From Acidobacteria bacterium UBA2161 (GTDB lineage: Bacteria > Acidobacteriota > Vicinamibacteria > Vicinamibacterales > UBA823), in the NCBI GenBank assembly GCA_002328835.1, contig DCWN01000040.1:1-35292 (forward strand): a stretch of DNA of 35,292 nucleotides. Reading direction: 5' to 3'. The translations under genes and the position numbers were made by a program. Below, in pieces: positions 1 to 9,449 of the stretch; position 1 is the first letter of the stretch; each line of letters opens with the position of its first letter. The notes under the pieces are model-generated. The model did no database searches, was not told the DNA's origin, and saw nothing but the letters and a program-made list of their open reading frames with translations.

Positions 1-858
1 GAGGGCATTCTCACGCGCGCCCTGACTCTTGTTGCCATGGATTGGGAGGGCTTCGATACCGTCTTGTCCAAGTTGTCTGACGATGCGATTGCAACCGTGC
101 TTGGTGCGGCTGAACACAAGCACCTTATCGGGTCGCTCCTCCTCGATAATGTAAGTCAAGAGGCCACGCTTGTCGCTCCTCATGACGAACATAAGAGATT
201 GTTCGATGGCCTCTACGGTGGCTGATTCGGGTGTGATGGAGACGCTTACCGGATCATAGAGCATATCACGGGACAAATCGACAATCGAGCGCGGTATGGT
301 GGCACTGAATAGCAGACTCTGGCGGTTCTTTGGAATTTGTGCTAGAATTTTACGGATGTCTCGGATGAAACCCATGTCGAGCATGCGATCCGCCTCATCG
401 AGAACGAGGAACTGCACATAGGACAGGTCAACGTATCCCTGTGAGATGAGGTCGAGCAAGCGACCTGGGGTGGCGACCAAGATGTCAACGCCGCGGCGCA
501 GAATCTTCTCCTGGGGGCGCTGCGATACTCCGCCAAACATAGCCATCGAACGGATGTCGAGGTGTCGAGCATATTGCTCGATGTTGTCGTGAATCTGGGT
601 TGCAAGCTCGCGTGTTGGACACAGCATCAGAGCGCGGATACGGCGTGAGCCCCCCCACGAATCTTTGGCCATCGCATCGAGGATTGGTAGGGCGAATGCG
701 GCGGTCTTCCCTGTGCCCGTCTGAGCGCAACCGATTATGTCGCGGCCTTCAATGAGGTCGGGGATGGCCTGAGCTTGAATCGGCGTCGGCGAGACGTAAC
801 CAATCTCGTCGAGGGCATCCAACAGGGGCTGACAGAGATTGAGGGAAGTGAAATCCAT
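1..858 (-). CDS. DEAD-box ATP-dependent RNA helicase, RhlE-like (3' end cut by window edge)
   Basis: The frame stays open from the ATG at 858 to base 1, giving 286 codons without a stop; the C-terminus is outside the window. Visible motifs, in order, are a Q-motif region (SPTPIQAQAIP, about 23-33), Walker A AQTGTGKT (45-52), PTRELA (81-86), TPGR (130-133), DEAD (154-157) and SAT (185-187). The start of the second RecA-like domain follows. Such enzymes unwind short RNA duplexes in ribosome assembly or RNA decay; RhlE is the closest subgroup by feel, not by search. The start lies 10 bases after the icd stop, so the two are probably cotranscribed. Base composition is clearly lower in GC (about 45-60% per line) than the rest of the window, and codon use is less biased. 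This matches the C-terminal part of icd. Confidence 0.95.
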   Translation of the reverse strand, partial: MDFTSLNLCQPLLDALDEIGYVSPTPIQAQAIPDLIEGRDIIGCAQTGTGKTAAFALPILDAMAKDSWGGSRRIRALMLCPTRELATQIHDNIEQYARHLDIRSMAMFGGVSQRPQEKILRRGVDILVATPGRLLDLISQGYVDLSYVQFLVLDEADRMLDMGFIRDIRKILAQIPKNRQSLLFSATIPRSIVDLSRDMLYDPVSVSITPESATVEAIEQSLMFVMRSDKRGLLTYIIEEERPDKVLVFSRTKHGCNRIVRQLGQDGIEALPIHGNKSQGARENAL

Positions 859-868
859 AGGGTCCAAC

Positions 869-2116
<1,248 letters not shown>

Positions 2117-2532
2117 GAGTCGCGAGTAATGAATTTCAAATCCGTCGCCATGAACAGCCCGTCGTGAAGACGCAACCGATCGTTTTAGGTCAGAGCCCCC
2201 CGTCGTTCACGCAGGATGTTCACAGAATCTGTGGAAAACCTTGTGGAAAACATCCGCCCGCGCGCCGATACGCCGCTTCAACTGGGGGGTTCGAGCGATT
2301 TGCACCATCGTGGTGCGACAGGCGCTATCGACTGGCCCGCGTGCCGGCGTGCGGACCACATTATACTGTATGCGTCCGCCGTGGCTCCCCGACGACGGGG
2401 ATCGCCAACTCACCATGTCGTCGCTCGAGGCTCCATGACATCCGTCCGCGTGCCGCGCTCGCCACAACATCTCGTCGTCACGTGCATCGCCTGCGCCGAC
2501 TGCCACGGCGAGACCGGCGCCGGTGACGGTCC
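2117..2532. other. Divergent intergenic region between icd and serA
   Basis: This 416-base non-coding stretch separates divergent icd and serA. The icd-proximal part is AT-richer than the window. It holds two tandem TTTTCCACA 9-mers on the minus strand (annotated separately) and an AT-rich box at 2360-2367 that reads TATACT on plus (2362-2367) and TATAAT on minus (2360-2365). That box could serve as a -10 element in either direction, but I see no good -35 partner. Short ORFs here resemble nothing and I treat them as chance. Confidence 0.6.
2230..2250 (-). promoter_or_regulatory. Two tandem DnaA-box-like 9-mers
   Basis: TGTGGAAAA occurs at 2230-2238 and again at 2242-2250 on plus, so TTTTCCACA twice on minus with a 12-base repeat pitch. 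Each differs from the classical DnaA box TTATCCACA at one position. A small inverted repeat, CACAG/CTGTG, overlaps at 2221-2233. Such boxes cluster at origins and at DnaA-regulated promoters, but only two are present and dnaA is not in view. Function is unproven. Confidence 0.3.
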
Positions 2533-4140
2533 GTGACGCCCCCACCGACGAAGATCGTCATCGCCGACGAACTGCCCGCCGCGGCGGCCGATCTGCTCCG
2601 CCAGGAGGGCTGGCAGGTCGACGCCCTCGCCGGCCGGCCGCGCGACCAACTGCTGGCCGACCTCGCGGACGCCGAAGGGCTCGTCGTCAGGAGCGCCACG
2701 CAGGTGGACGCAGCGCTGCTCGCCGCCGCACCCCGACTCAAAGTGGTCGCCCGGGCCGGATCGGGTGTCGACAACGTCGACCTGACGGCGGCCAGCGAGC
2801 GCGGCATCCTGGTTCTCAATGCACCCGGCGCGAACAGTGTCAGTGTCGCCGAGCACGTCTGCGCACTGATGCTGTCGCTCGGCCGGTCGATCGCGCGCGC
2901 GGATGCGGCGATGAAGGACGGCCGGTGGACCAAGCGCGAACACCTCGGCACCGAGCTGCGCGGCAAGACCCTGGGGCTGGTCGGCCTCGGGCGGGTCGGA
3001 CAGGAGGTGGCCTCTCGCGCGCGAGCCTTCGGCATGCAGGTGCTCGCCCACGATCCGTACATCGCGGAACAGGTTGCCGGTGACCTCGACGTCGCCCTCG
3101 TCACGCTCGACGACCTCTGCACACGATCGGACTTCATCAGCCTCCACGTGCCCGCCACCGCGGCGACGCGTCGACTGTTCGATGCCGAGCGCCTGGCGGC
3201 CTGCAAGCGAGGCGTCCGGATCATCAACACGGCCCGGGGCGACCTCCTCGATGAGGATGCCCTGGCCGACGCCATCGAGGCAGGCCAGGTTGCCGGCGCC
3301 GGCCTGGACGTGTTCGAACGGGAGCCGCCGGTGCACTCCCGACTGACCGCCCTGCCCCAGGTCGTGGCGACACCGCATATCGCCGGATCCACCACCGAGG
3401 CCCAGCACCTGGTAGGGACCGAGACCGCCGCCAGCGTCCGCGACTATCTCCGCTTCGGGATCGTGCACAACGCGGTGAACTTCCCGTCGATTCCACCCGA
3501 GGAACTCAAGCGGCTGCAGCCGTTCATCGGCCTGGCGGAGCAACTCGCCGCCTTCGCCGCTCAGCTCGTCACCGGCCGCACATGCCGCGTGGGCATCCGC
3601 TACTACGGTGGGCTTGCCGTCGGAACCACCGAGCCGCTCGTGGGCGCCGTGCTGACCGGCCTGTTCCGCACGATGCTCTCGTCGACGGTGACGGTGATCA
3701 ATGCGCGCGCCGTAGCCGAGGCGCGCGGCGTCGAGGTGATTGAGTCACGAAGTTCGCGCGCACGGGACTTCACGAGTCTCATGTCGCTCAAGATCGAGAC
3801 GTCGGATGGCGCCCTCTGGGTCGAAGGTGCGCTGTTCGAGCATGGCGGCGCACGCCTGGTTCTGCTCGACGGCGTGGAAGTCGAGGCCGGCCTCGACGGC
3901 ACGCACATCGTCATCCGCAATCGAGACGAGCCGGGTGTCATCGGCGCGATCGGCACGATTCTCGGCCAGCACGAGACCAACGTGGCCAGCTTCGCGCTCG
4001 GCCGCGGCTCGGCCGGCGCCATCGCCGTCGTGAACGTGGACGACCCCACGACGCCGGAGGGCCCGGCCCTGGACGAGCGCCTGCTGGACGCGCTCCGCGC
4101 CGTGCCGGCTGTGCGGACGGCAGATCTCGTACGGGTGTAG
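2533..4140 (+). CDS. serA: D-3-phosphoglycerate dehydrogenase
   Basis: Catalyses the NAD-dependent oxidation of 3-phosphoglycerate to 3-phosphohydroxypyruvate, the first step of serine synthesis. The 535-residue product matches the long form: substrate/NAD-binding catalytic domains (about 1-315), an intervening allosteric-substrate-binding-type domain (about 320-450), and a C-terminal ACT domain (about 460-535), which in this family binds serine or another effector. The nucleotide loop is GLGRVG (151-156). The catalytic triad is Arg235 (NTARGD), Glu264 (FEREPP) and His282 (TPHIAG). The GTG at 2533 is chosen because it gives the usual N-terminus (KIVIADEL). An overlapping GTG at 2523 is in another frame. 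The gene stands alone, divergent from icd and convergent with the next gene. Confidence 0.96.
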   Translation: MTPPPTKIVIADELPAAAADLLRQEGWQVDALAGRPRDQLLADLADAEGLVVRSATQVDAALLAAAPRLKVVARAGSGVDNVDLTAASERGILVLNAPGANSVSVAEHVCALMLSLGRSIARADAAMKDGRWTKREHLGTELRGKTLGLVGLGRVGQEVASRARAFGMQVLAHDPYIAEQVAGDLDVALVTLDDLCTRSDFISLHVPATAATRRLFDAERLAACKRGVRIINTARGDLLDEDALADAIEAGQVAGAGLDVFEREPPVHSRLTALPQVVATPHIAGSTTEAQHLVGTETAASVRDYLRFGIVHNAVNFPSIPPEELKRLQPFIGLAEQLAAFAAQLVTGRTCRVGIRYYGGLAVGTTEPLVGAVLTGLFRTMLSSTVTVINARAVAEARGVEVIESRSSRARDFTSLMSLKIETSDGALWVEGALFEHGGARLVLLDGVEVEAGLDGTHIVIRNRDEPGVIGAIGTILGQHETNVASFALGRGSAGAIAVVNVDDPTTPEGPALDERLLDALRAVPAVRTADLVRV

Positions 4141-4337
4141 GTCTATCGCGAAGACGGGTGAGGGTTGAAGACTATGGGCTCCGACAGACCGCGACTGGGC
4201 GGCGGTGCCGCGTCGGCAGAGCCCTAGAGGCAGCCCGACAAGGCCCCCCCGCCGAGAGCAAGGAGTTTCGGGATGCCGACCGGGCTCCACGACGCGGTGC
4301 CACCGTCCAGCGTGCGCGTTCGGGGCGAAGCCCTAAT

Positions 4338-4859
4338 CTAAGGAAGCCTGAGGCGGCGAGTGCCGGTGCCGTCGTCGAGCGTGACGGTCGCCCCGTCGAT
4401 GTCCGCGACGACCGTGCCGGGCAGGACGCCGTCGCCGACCGCGAGGAATTGCATCCGACCTTCCACCGACACGATCGCCGTGTAGACGGGCGTTCCGTCC
4501 GGCGCGCGCTTGGTGGCAATCCCGATCAGGTCGACGGCCGGCGGCGAGACCGCCGAGACCTCTGGCATCGCTGCCGCGGCCGACGCCGACTCGTCAGGCA
4601 ACGACATCACCGGCGCTTCTCGCCCGCCGAAGGTGAAGGGATTGCGCGCCGGACGATGGGGGGCCGGCGGCGCCGACATGAAGGTCCGCAGGCGTTCGGC
4701 CTCGGTCGCGAACTCGGGCGCCGCCAGCGCCGCCCGGACCGCCGGCCCCGGCGTCACCGACCGCTCGGGCACCTGGGGGTCGGAGGGCGTGGCCGCGGCC
4801 ATCCAGGCCGCCACCAGCGCGCCACCGATCGACCACCCGACGAGCCGTTTCGTCTGCAT
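4338..4859 (-). CDS. Membrane-anchored hypothetical protein with a GspC/PilP-like periplasmic domain
   Basis: No firm family assignment. The 173-residue product has one N-terminal hydrophobic segment (about 6-22, VGWSIGGALVAAWMAAA), a Pro/Ala-rich linker, and a C-terminal beta-rich domain of about 60 residues (VDLIGIATKR ... VAVGDG-type turn ... RRLRLP). This domain resembles the homology-region domain of GspC and PilP proteins, which link inner-membrane assemblies to secretins. That resemblance is by eye only. An ATG at 4874 is also in frame, but it overlaps an extended -10 box (TGC TACGAT, 4881-4873), so the ATG at 4859 fits better, with a leader of only a few bases. No secretion gene is adjacent; the pilus cluster is about 16 kb away. 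Confidence 0.65.
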   Translation of the reverse strand: MQTKRLVGWSIGGALVAAWMAAATPSDPQVPERSVTPGPAVRAALAAPEFATEAERLRTFMSAPPAPHRPARNPFTFGGREAPVMSLPDESASAAAAMPEVSAVSPPAVDLIGIATKRAPDGTPVYTAIVSVEGRMQFLAVGDGVLPGTVVADIDGATVTLDDGTGTRRLRLP

Positions 4860-4872
4860 TGTCGGTGGGTCC

Positions 4873-4881
4873 ATCGTAGCA
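4873..4881 (-). promoter_or_regulatory. Extended -10 promoter element for the GspC-like gene
   Basis: On the minus strand TGC is followed by TACGAT (4881 down to 4873), a TGn extended -10 with four of six matches to TATAAT. Transcription would begin near 4866, about 7 bases before the ATG at 4859. No good -35 is evident, which is normal for extended -10 promoters. Confidence 0.4.
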
Positions 4882-4938
4882 CTCGGGCGCGCGCCGCTCC
4901 CAGCCCGATCGCTGGCCGCGTGCGGCGCCGTGCAATTG

Positions 4939-4947
4939 TGGTAATAT
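4939..4947 (+). promoter_or_regulatory. Extended -10 promoter element for kdsB
   Basis: TGG precedes TAATAT (4942-4947). Only five bases separate the box from the GTG at 4953, so transcription would start at or next to the start codon. There is no ribosome-binding site upstream, consistent with a leaderless mRNA. Confidence 0.5.
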
Positions 4948-4952
4948 TCGCC

Positions 4953-5732
4953 GTGCACCCTGCGACGGCTTCGGGTAGGCATCCCTCCCTCACAGATTCG
5001 TCGGCCATCGCTGTCATCCCCGCCCGTTACGCGTCGTCCCGACTTCCTGGCAAAGCGTTGATCGACATCGCCGGCCGGCCGATGGTGGAGCACGTCTACC
5101 GTCACGCGCAGGCGGCCTCGACGCTCGACGCGGTGATGGTCGCGACCGACGACGATCGCATCGCCGAGGCCGTCGCCGGTTTCGGTGGGCTCGTCGAACG
5201 GACCCGCGACACGCATCGGTCCGGAACCGAGCGGGTGGCCGAGGTCGCAGGCCGGCTCCCCTGCGCCGTCGTCGTCAACGTGCAGGGTGACGAACCGTTC
5301 ATCGAGCCGTCGATGATCGAAGAGGCGCTGGCACCCCTCGTCGCCGATCCGGCGATCGTGATGTCGACACTGCGTCGGCGGATCGACGACCCGGCAGAAC
5401 TGGCCGATCCCGACGTGGTCAAGGTTGTGGTCGACCGCCGCGGGGACGCGCTGTATTTCTCCCGCCAGGCGATCCCGCATGCGCGCCCCGACGCCGCGCC
5501 GACCGTCTACAAGCACATCGGCCTGTACGTCTACCGCCGCGAGTTCTTGCTCGAGCTGGCCAGCCTGCCACCGATGCCGCTCGAGACCGCCGAATCGCTG
5601 GAGCAGCTGCGCGCGCTCGAGCACGGCTTCGCCATCAGGACCGTCGAAACGACGGGCGATTCGCTGGGCGTGGACACGCCCGAAGACGTCGAACGGGCCC
5701 GCCGGGCCCTGACCGCCGGAGCTCGCGCGTGA
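4953..5732 (+). CDS. kdsB: 3-deoxy-manno-octulosonate cytidylyltransferase (CMP-Kdo synthetase)
   Basis: Activates Kdo with CTP to CMP-Kdo, the donor for inner-core lipopolysaccharide; cytoplasmic. The 259-residue product starts its conserved part at IAVIPARYASSRLPGKAL, the nucleotide-binding signature of the family. ATDDDRI, SGTERVAEV and VNVQGDEPFI follow, and the LGVDTPEDVERAR ending is typical. The frame is open for a further 800 bases upstream, but that region lacks conservation and overlaps the opposite gene. The GTG at 4953 lies just after a strong -10 box and is the last plausible start before the conserved core. The stop overlaps a GTG of the pyrG frame (GTGA). Adjacency to pyrG (CTP supply) and the kdsA/D/C genes fits the role. 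Confidence 0.94.
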   Translation: MHPATASGRHPSLTDSSAIAVIPARYASSRLPGKALIDIAGRPMVEHVYRHAQAASTLDAVMVATDDDRIAEAVAGFGGLVERTRDTHRSGTERVAEVAGRLPCAVVVNVQGDEPFIEPSMIEEALAPLVADPAIVMSTLRRRIDDPAELADPDVVKVVVDRRGDALYFSRQAIPHARPDAAPTVYKHIGLYVYRREFLLELASLPPMPLETAESLEQLRALEHGFAIRTVETTGDSLGVDTPEDVERARRALTAGARA

Positions 5733-5764
5733 CGGAGCTGCCACTGGGGAGGAACGGTCGACCG

Positions 5765-7399
5765 ATGAAATACATCTTCGTGACGGGTGGAGTGGTGTCG
5801 TCATTGGGCAAGGGGCTGGCCGCAGCGTCTCTCGGGTGCTTGCTGGAAGGCCACGGCTACAAGGTGACGATGCTCAAGTTCGACCCCTACGTGAACGTCG
5901 ATCCCGGCACGATGAGCCCGTACCAGCACGGCGAGGTCTACGTCACGGACGACGGCGCCGAGACCGACCTCGACCTGGGCCACTACGAGCGGTTCACCAG
6001 CACGGTCACGACGCGCAACCACAACTGGACCACCGGAAAGATCTTCCTCTCGGTGATCGAGAAGGAGCGGCGCGGCGACTATCTCGGCCGGACCGTCCAG
6101 GTCATCCCGCACATCACCGACGAGATCAAGGCCAGCATCCGCGCCGTCTCCGATGAGGCCGACATCGTGCTCGTCGAGATCGGCGGCACCGTGGGCGACA
6201 TCGAGAGCCAGCCGTTCCTCGAAGCGATCCGCCAGTTCCGGCAGGACGTGGGCCGGGAGAACACCCTCTACGTCCACCTCACGCTGGTGCCGTTCATCGG
6301 CACGGCGGGCGAGCTCAAGACCAAGCCGACCCAGCACAGCGTCCGCGATCTGCGCGCCATCGGCATCCAGCCCGACATTCTGCTCTGCCGGACCGATCGG
6401 CAGCTCGACACGGCGATCAAGCAGAAGATCGCCCTGTTCTGCGACGTCGCCGAGGAGGCGGTGATCACCGCGAAGGACGTCAGCAATATCTACGAGGTGC
6501 CGCTGGCGCTCGCGGGCGAAGGCCTCGACCCCATCGTCCTCAAGCATCTGCATCTGTCCGCCGAGCGGCGCAACATGTCGGCCTGGGAGGCGCTCGTCGA
6601 GCGCATCCGACATCCGAAGGACCAACTGACGATCCACGTCGTCGGCAAGTACGTCGGCTACGAGGACTCCTACAAGAGCCTGAATGAGGCGGTCTACCAC
6701 GCCGGCTTCAAGCATGGCTTGAAGGTCGCCATCAAGTGGATCGAATCCGAGGCGCTCGAGGCTCCCGACGGCGAGCGGCTCCTCGACGGTGCCGACGGCA
6801 TCCTCGTGCCGGGCGGATTCGGCGACCGCGGCAGCCGCGGGATGATGTGCGCCGCGCGGGTTGCCCGCGAGCGCCAGATCCCTTACTTCGGCATCTGCTA
6901 CGGCTTCCAGTGGGCCGCCGTCGAGTTCGCCCGGAACGTCTGTGGCCTCGAAGGCGCCGATTCGACCGAGTGCACGCCGGACGCCGCCCACAAGGTCATC
7001 TACAAACTCCGCGACCTGCTCGGCGTCGACGACCTCGGCGGCACCATGCGGCTCGGCGGGTACGCCTGTGAGCTGGCGCCAGACTCGAAGTCCCTCGACG
7101 CCTACGGCCAGCGAGAAATCCGGGAGCGCCACCGGCATCGCTACGAGTTCAATCGCGACTACGAGAAGCCGCTGGCGGAGCACGGCCTGCGGATCGCCGG
7201 GCAGTCCCCGGACGGGAAGTTCGTCGAGGTGCTCGAACTCCCCGAGCATCCCTGGTACGTGGCGGTCCAGTTCCACCCCGAGTTCAGGTCGAAGCCGCTC
7301 CATCCGCATCCGCTGTTCGACCACTTCGTGGCGGCCAGCTACGATCACAAGCAAGCCGCGCTGCCACGACGGCAGCCCGCGGCGTCGCTGGCCGGCTAG
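5765..7399 (+). CDS. pyrG: CTP synthase (glutamine-hydrolysing)
   Basis: Makes CTP from UTP, ATP and glutamine. The 544-residue product has the family's usual length (545 in E. coli). The N-terminal amidoligase domain opens with MKYIFVTGGVVSSLGKG and contains KFDPYVNVDPGTMSPYQHGE. The C-terminal class I glutaminase domain has its nucleophile Cys378 in FGICYGFQ (many relatives have GICLGMQ) and a closing FHPE. A GTG at 5729 would add 12 residues and overlap the kdsB stop. The ATG at 5765 is preferred because it gives the conserved N-terminus and has a GGGAGG 12 bases upstream. The stop codon lies inside the left arm of a long inverted repeat. Confidence 0.97.
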   Translation: MKYIFVTGGVVSSLGKGLAAASLGCLLEGHGYKVTMLKFDPYVNVDPGTMSPYQHGEVYVTDDGAETDLDLGHYERFTSTVTTRNHNWTTGKIFLSVIEKERRGDYLGRTVQVIPHITDEIKASIRAVSDEADIVLVEIGGTVGDIESQPFLEAIRQFRQDVGRENTLYVHLTLVPFIGTAGELKTKPTQHSVRDLRAIGIQPDILLCRTDRQLDTAIKQKIALFCDVAEEAVITAKDVSNIYEVPLALAGEGLDPIVLKHLHLSAERRNMSAWEALVERIRHPKDQLTIHVVGKYVGYEDSYKSLNEAVYHAGFKHGLKVAIKWIESEALEAPDGERLLDGADGILVPGGFGDRGSRGMMCAARVARERQIPYFGICYGFQWAAVEFARNVCGLEGADSTECTPDAAHKVIYKLRDLLGVDDLGGTMRLGGYACELAPDSKSLDAYGQREIRERHRHRYEFNRDYEKPLAEHGLRIAGQSPDGKFVEVLELPEHPWYVAVQFHPEFRSKPLHPHPLFDHFVAASYDHKQAALPRRQPAASLAG

Positions 7400-7563
7400 C
7401 AGCCCGTGGTGAAAGTGCCGCTGCATTCGCCCGCCGATGCATCCCGCCCTGCGGCGTTGCTCAGCGGTCGAATACTCTCGGTATGCTCCCGCTTCGCGCC
7501 TTGCAGGGCGGACGCCTCGACGGTCTCGGTGCCACTCGGCACTTTCACCACGGACCGCTAGCC
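7394..7563. repeat. Nested palindromic element of about 170 bp (possible MITE or structured RNA)
   Basis: The outer arms are 7394-7420 and 7537-7563, each 27 bases, with 25 of 27 positions complementary, including an unbroken 17-base core (7404-7420 with 7537-7553). Inside, 7435-7452 is nearly complementary to 7503-7519 (shared GCCCTGC core). Innermost, GGCG/CGCC and AGCGG (7463-7467) with CCGCT (7489-7493) close a loop. The whole unit could fold as one long interrupted hairpin. It fills most of the pyrG-kdsA gap and its left arm includes the pyrG stop codon. No ORF inside is convincing. Confidence 0.6.
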
Positions 7564-7599
7564 CCTCCCCGCGCGCGGCCACGGGCCGTGTGGGCGGTC

Positions 7600-7605
7600 T
7601 ATAAT
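7600..7605 (+). promoter_or_regulatory. -10 promoter element for kdsA
   Basis: A perfect TATAAT lies six bases before the GTG of kdsA at 7612. Predicted initiation falls on or beside the start codon and no ribosome-binding site is present, so the message is probably leaderless. No clear -35 is seen at 16-18 bases upstream. Confidence 0.55.
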
Positions 7606-7611
7606 GAGCCG

Positions 7612-8445
7612 GTGAATCCGGTCACAATCGGAGGCGTCGGGTTCGGCGTCGGCCAGCCCCTGGCCCTCATCGGCGGCCCGTGCGTCATCGAGAGCGAAGC
7701 GCACGTCCTGTCACTCGCCGAGCGCATCAGCGCCGTCGCCGCCGAGCGCGGCATTCCGCTCGTGTTCAAGGCGTCGTTCGACAAGGCCAACCGCACATCG
7801 CTGGGTTCGTACCGGGGCCCGGGCCTCGACGAGGGCCTACGCATTCTCGAACGCGTCAAGCGCGATGTCGGCCTGCCGATTCTCACCGATGTGCACGAGG
7901 CCGCTCAGGCCGCCGCGGTCGGCGAGGTGGCCGACGCGGTGCAGATCCCCGCGTTTCTGTCGCGCCAGACCGACCTCCTGGTGGCCGCCGCGCGCACCGG
8001 CCGGGCGGTCAACGTGAAGAAGGGGCAGTTCCTGTCGCCGTCCGACATGCGGCACGCGATCGCCAAGCTCACGGCCAGCGGCAACGACCAGGTCCTGGTC
8101 ACCGAGCGCGGCGTGACGTTCGGCTACAACAATCTCGTCGTCGACATGCGTGCGTTTCCACAACTCCGTCAACTGGGCGTGCCCGTCATCTTCGACGTCA
8201 CCCACAGCCTCCAACTGCCCGGCGGCGCGGACGGCGCCTCGGGCGGTCAGGCGGAGTTCATCGTGCCGCTCGCCTCTGCCGGGGTTGCCGCGGGCATCGA
8301 CGGGGTCTTTCTCGAGGTTCATGACCGCCCGACCGAGGCGAAGAGCGACGGGCCGAACGCGTGCCCGCTCGATGAATTGTCGCCGCTGCTCGAGCGGCTC
8401 ACCCGAATCGACGGCGCGGTACGGGAGGCCGCGGCGCGCGCGTGA
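7612..8445 (+). CDS. kdsA: 3-deoxy-8-phosphooctulonate synthase (Kdo-8-phosphate synthase)
   Basis: Condenses phosphoenolpyruvate with D-arabinose 5-phosphate to Kdo 8-phosphate. The 277-residue product carries GGPCVIES, FKASFDKANRTS, a DVHE block, FLSRQTDLL, NVKKGQFLSP, TERGVTFGYNN and DVTHSLQLPGG. Cys24 in GGPC is the residue that binds metal in the Aquifex-type enzyme, where E. coli has Asn. A metal-dependent (class II) enzyme is therefore predicted. The GTG at 7612 is chosen because it gives the usual length and follows a perfect -10 box. The frame continues upstream without conservation. The stop overlaps the kdsD GTG (GTGA), implying translational coupling. Confidence 0.96.
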   Translation: MNPVTIGGVGFGVGQPLALIGGPCVIESEAHVLSLAERISAVAAERGIPLVFKASFDKANRTSLGSYRGPGLDEGLRILERVKRDVGLPILTDVHEAAQAAAVGEVADAVQIPAFLSRQTDLLVAAARTGRAVNVKKGQFLSPSDMRHAIAKLTASGNDQVLVTERGVTFGYNNLVVDMRAFPQLRQLGVPVIFDVTHSLQLPGGADGASGGQAEFIVPLASAGVAAGIDGVFLEVHDRPTEAKSDGPNACPLDELSPLLERLTRIDGAVREAAARA

Positions 8446-9440
8446 CCAGGACCGACCGCCCCGGCAGTTCGGCGACGATGAGCGCGGACCTGACCCTCGC
8501 GCGCCAGGTCCTCGAAACCGAAGCCGCGGCGATTCTGGCGCTGCTGGACCGGATCGATGGCGCCTTCGAGCGGGCGGTCGACGTGCTGCAGCGCTGCTCG
8601 GGCCGCGTCATCGTGACCGGGATGGGCAAGTCGGGCATCATCTGCCGCAAGATCGCCGCGACGCTCTCCAGCACCGGCACACCGGCGTTCTTCCTACACC
8701 CGGCCGAGGCGATTCACGGCGATCTCGGCGTCATCCAGCGAGGCGATGCCGTCGTCGCGCTCTCCTACAGCGGCGAGACCGACGAACTGCTGCGCCTGCT
8801 GGAGACGATTCGCCGGCAGGACGCTCGACTCGTCGCCGTCACCGGCGCGCCGGCCTCGACGCTGGGTCAGGCCGCCGACGTCACGTTGAACTGCCGCGTG
8901 AACGAGGAGGCCTGCCCGCTGAACCTCGTGCCGACCGCCAGCACCACGGCGGCGCTCGCGCTCGGCGACGCGCTGGCCATGGCGCTCCTGGTCCGCAAGG
9001 GCTTCAAACAGGAAGACTTCGCCAGCCTGCATCCCGGTGGCAAGCTCGGCAAGCGACTGATGCGGGTCGAGCACCTAATGCACAGCGGCGACCAGCTACC
9101 GTGCGTCGAGCCGACGACGCCGATGCGTGACGTCATCTACGAGATGTCGAGCAAGGGCCTCGGGATGACGTGTGTCGCGGGCGCAGACCGGCGCCTGGCC
9201 GGAATCATCACCGACGGCGACCTTCGACGCCACATGGATGGCTCGACCGATGTGCTGACGCGCGCCGCCAGCGACGTGATGACCGCCGCGCCCGTCACGA
9301 TCGCCGGCAGCACCCTCGCCGTGGAGGCCCTGAACGCCATGGAGGCAAAGCGGATCACGTCGCTCGTCGTCGTGGACGACGGGCGGATCATCCGCGGCGT
9401 GCTGCAGATCCACGACCTCTGGCGGACCGAACTGTTCTAG
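8442..9440 (+). CDS. kdsD: Arabinose-5-phosphate isomerase (KpsF/GutQ family)
   Basis: Converts ribulose 5-phosphate to D-arabinose 5-phosphate, the substrate of the preceding gene's enzyme. The product has 332 residues (328 in E. coli KdsD). An N-terminal SIS sugar-isomerase domain (about 45-190) contains GMGKSGIICRKIAATLSSTG and HPAEAIHGDLG. Two CBS domains (about 210-325) follow, with TDGDLRRHM in the first. The GTG at 8442 overlaps the kdsA stop. An ATG at 8478 would give 320 residues and is an alternative. The next gene, kdsC, follows after nine bases, so kdsA-kdsD-kdsC reads as one operon. Confidence 0.94.
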   Translation: MTRTDRPGSSATMSADLTLARQVLETEAAAILALLDRIDGAFERAVDVLQRCSGRVIVTGMGKSGIICRKIAATLSSTGTPAFFLHPAEAIHGDLGVIQRGDAVVALSYSGETDELLRLLETIRRQDARLVAVTGAPASTLGQAADVTLNCRVNEEACPLNLVPTASTTAALALGDALAMALLVRKGFKQEDFASLHPGGKLGKRLMRVEHLMHSGDQLPCVEPTTPMRDVIYEMSSKGLGMTCVAGADRRLAGIITDGDLRRHMDGSTDVLTRAASDVMTAAPVTIAGSTLAVEALNAMEAKRITSLVVVDDGRIIRGVLQIHDLWRTELF

Positions 9441-9449
9441 AGAGACTGC

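Noticed and set aside
37..730. Short ORFs over the helicase region that might suggest a frameshifted gene
   Set aside because: The minus-strand helicase frame is continuous from 858 to base 1 with all motifs in order, so there is no frameshift.
2150..2177. Weak similarity (CAGCCCGT.GTGAA) to the palindrome arm upstream of icd
   Set aside because: The match is short and interrupted, with no inverted partner; too weak to call a copy.
4158..4952. Upstream extension of the kdsB frame giving a 524-residue protein
   Set aside because: The extension overlaps the opposite membrane-protein gene, is Arg-rich and unconserved, and a strong -10 box sits just before the normal kdsB start.
5801..7582. Long minus-strand ORF (593 codons) opposite pyrG
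   Set aside because: It lies antisense to a fully conserved CTP synthase. Its Asp/Glu/Arg/Val-rich translation is the usual mirror of a GC-biased gene, with no recognisable motif.
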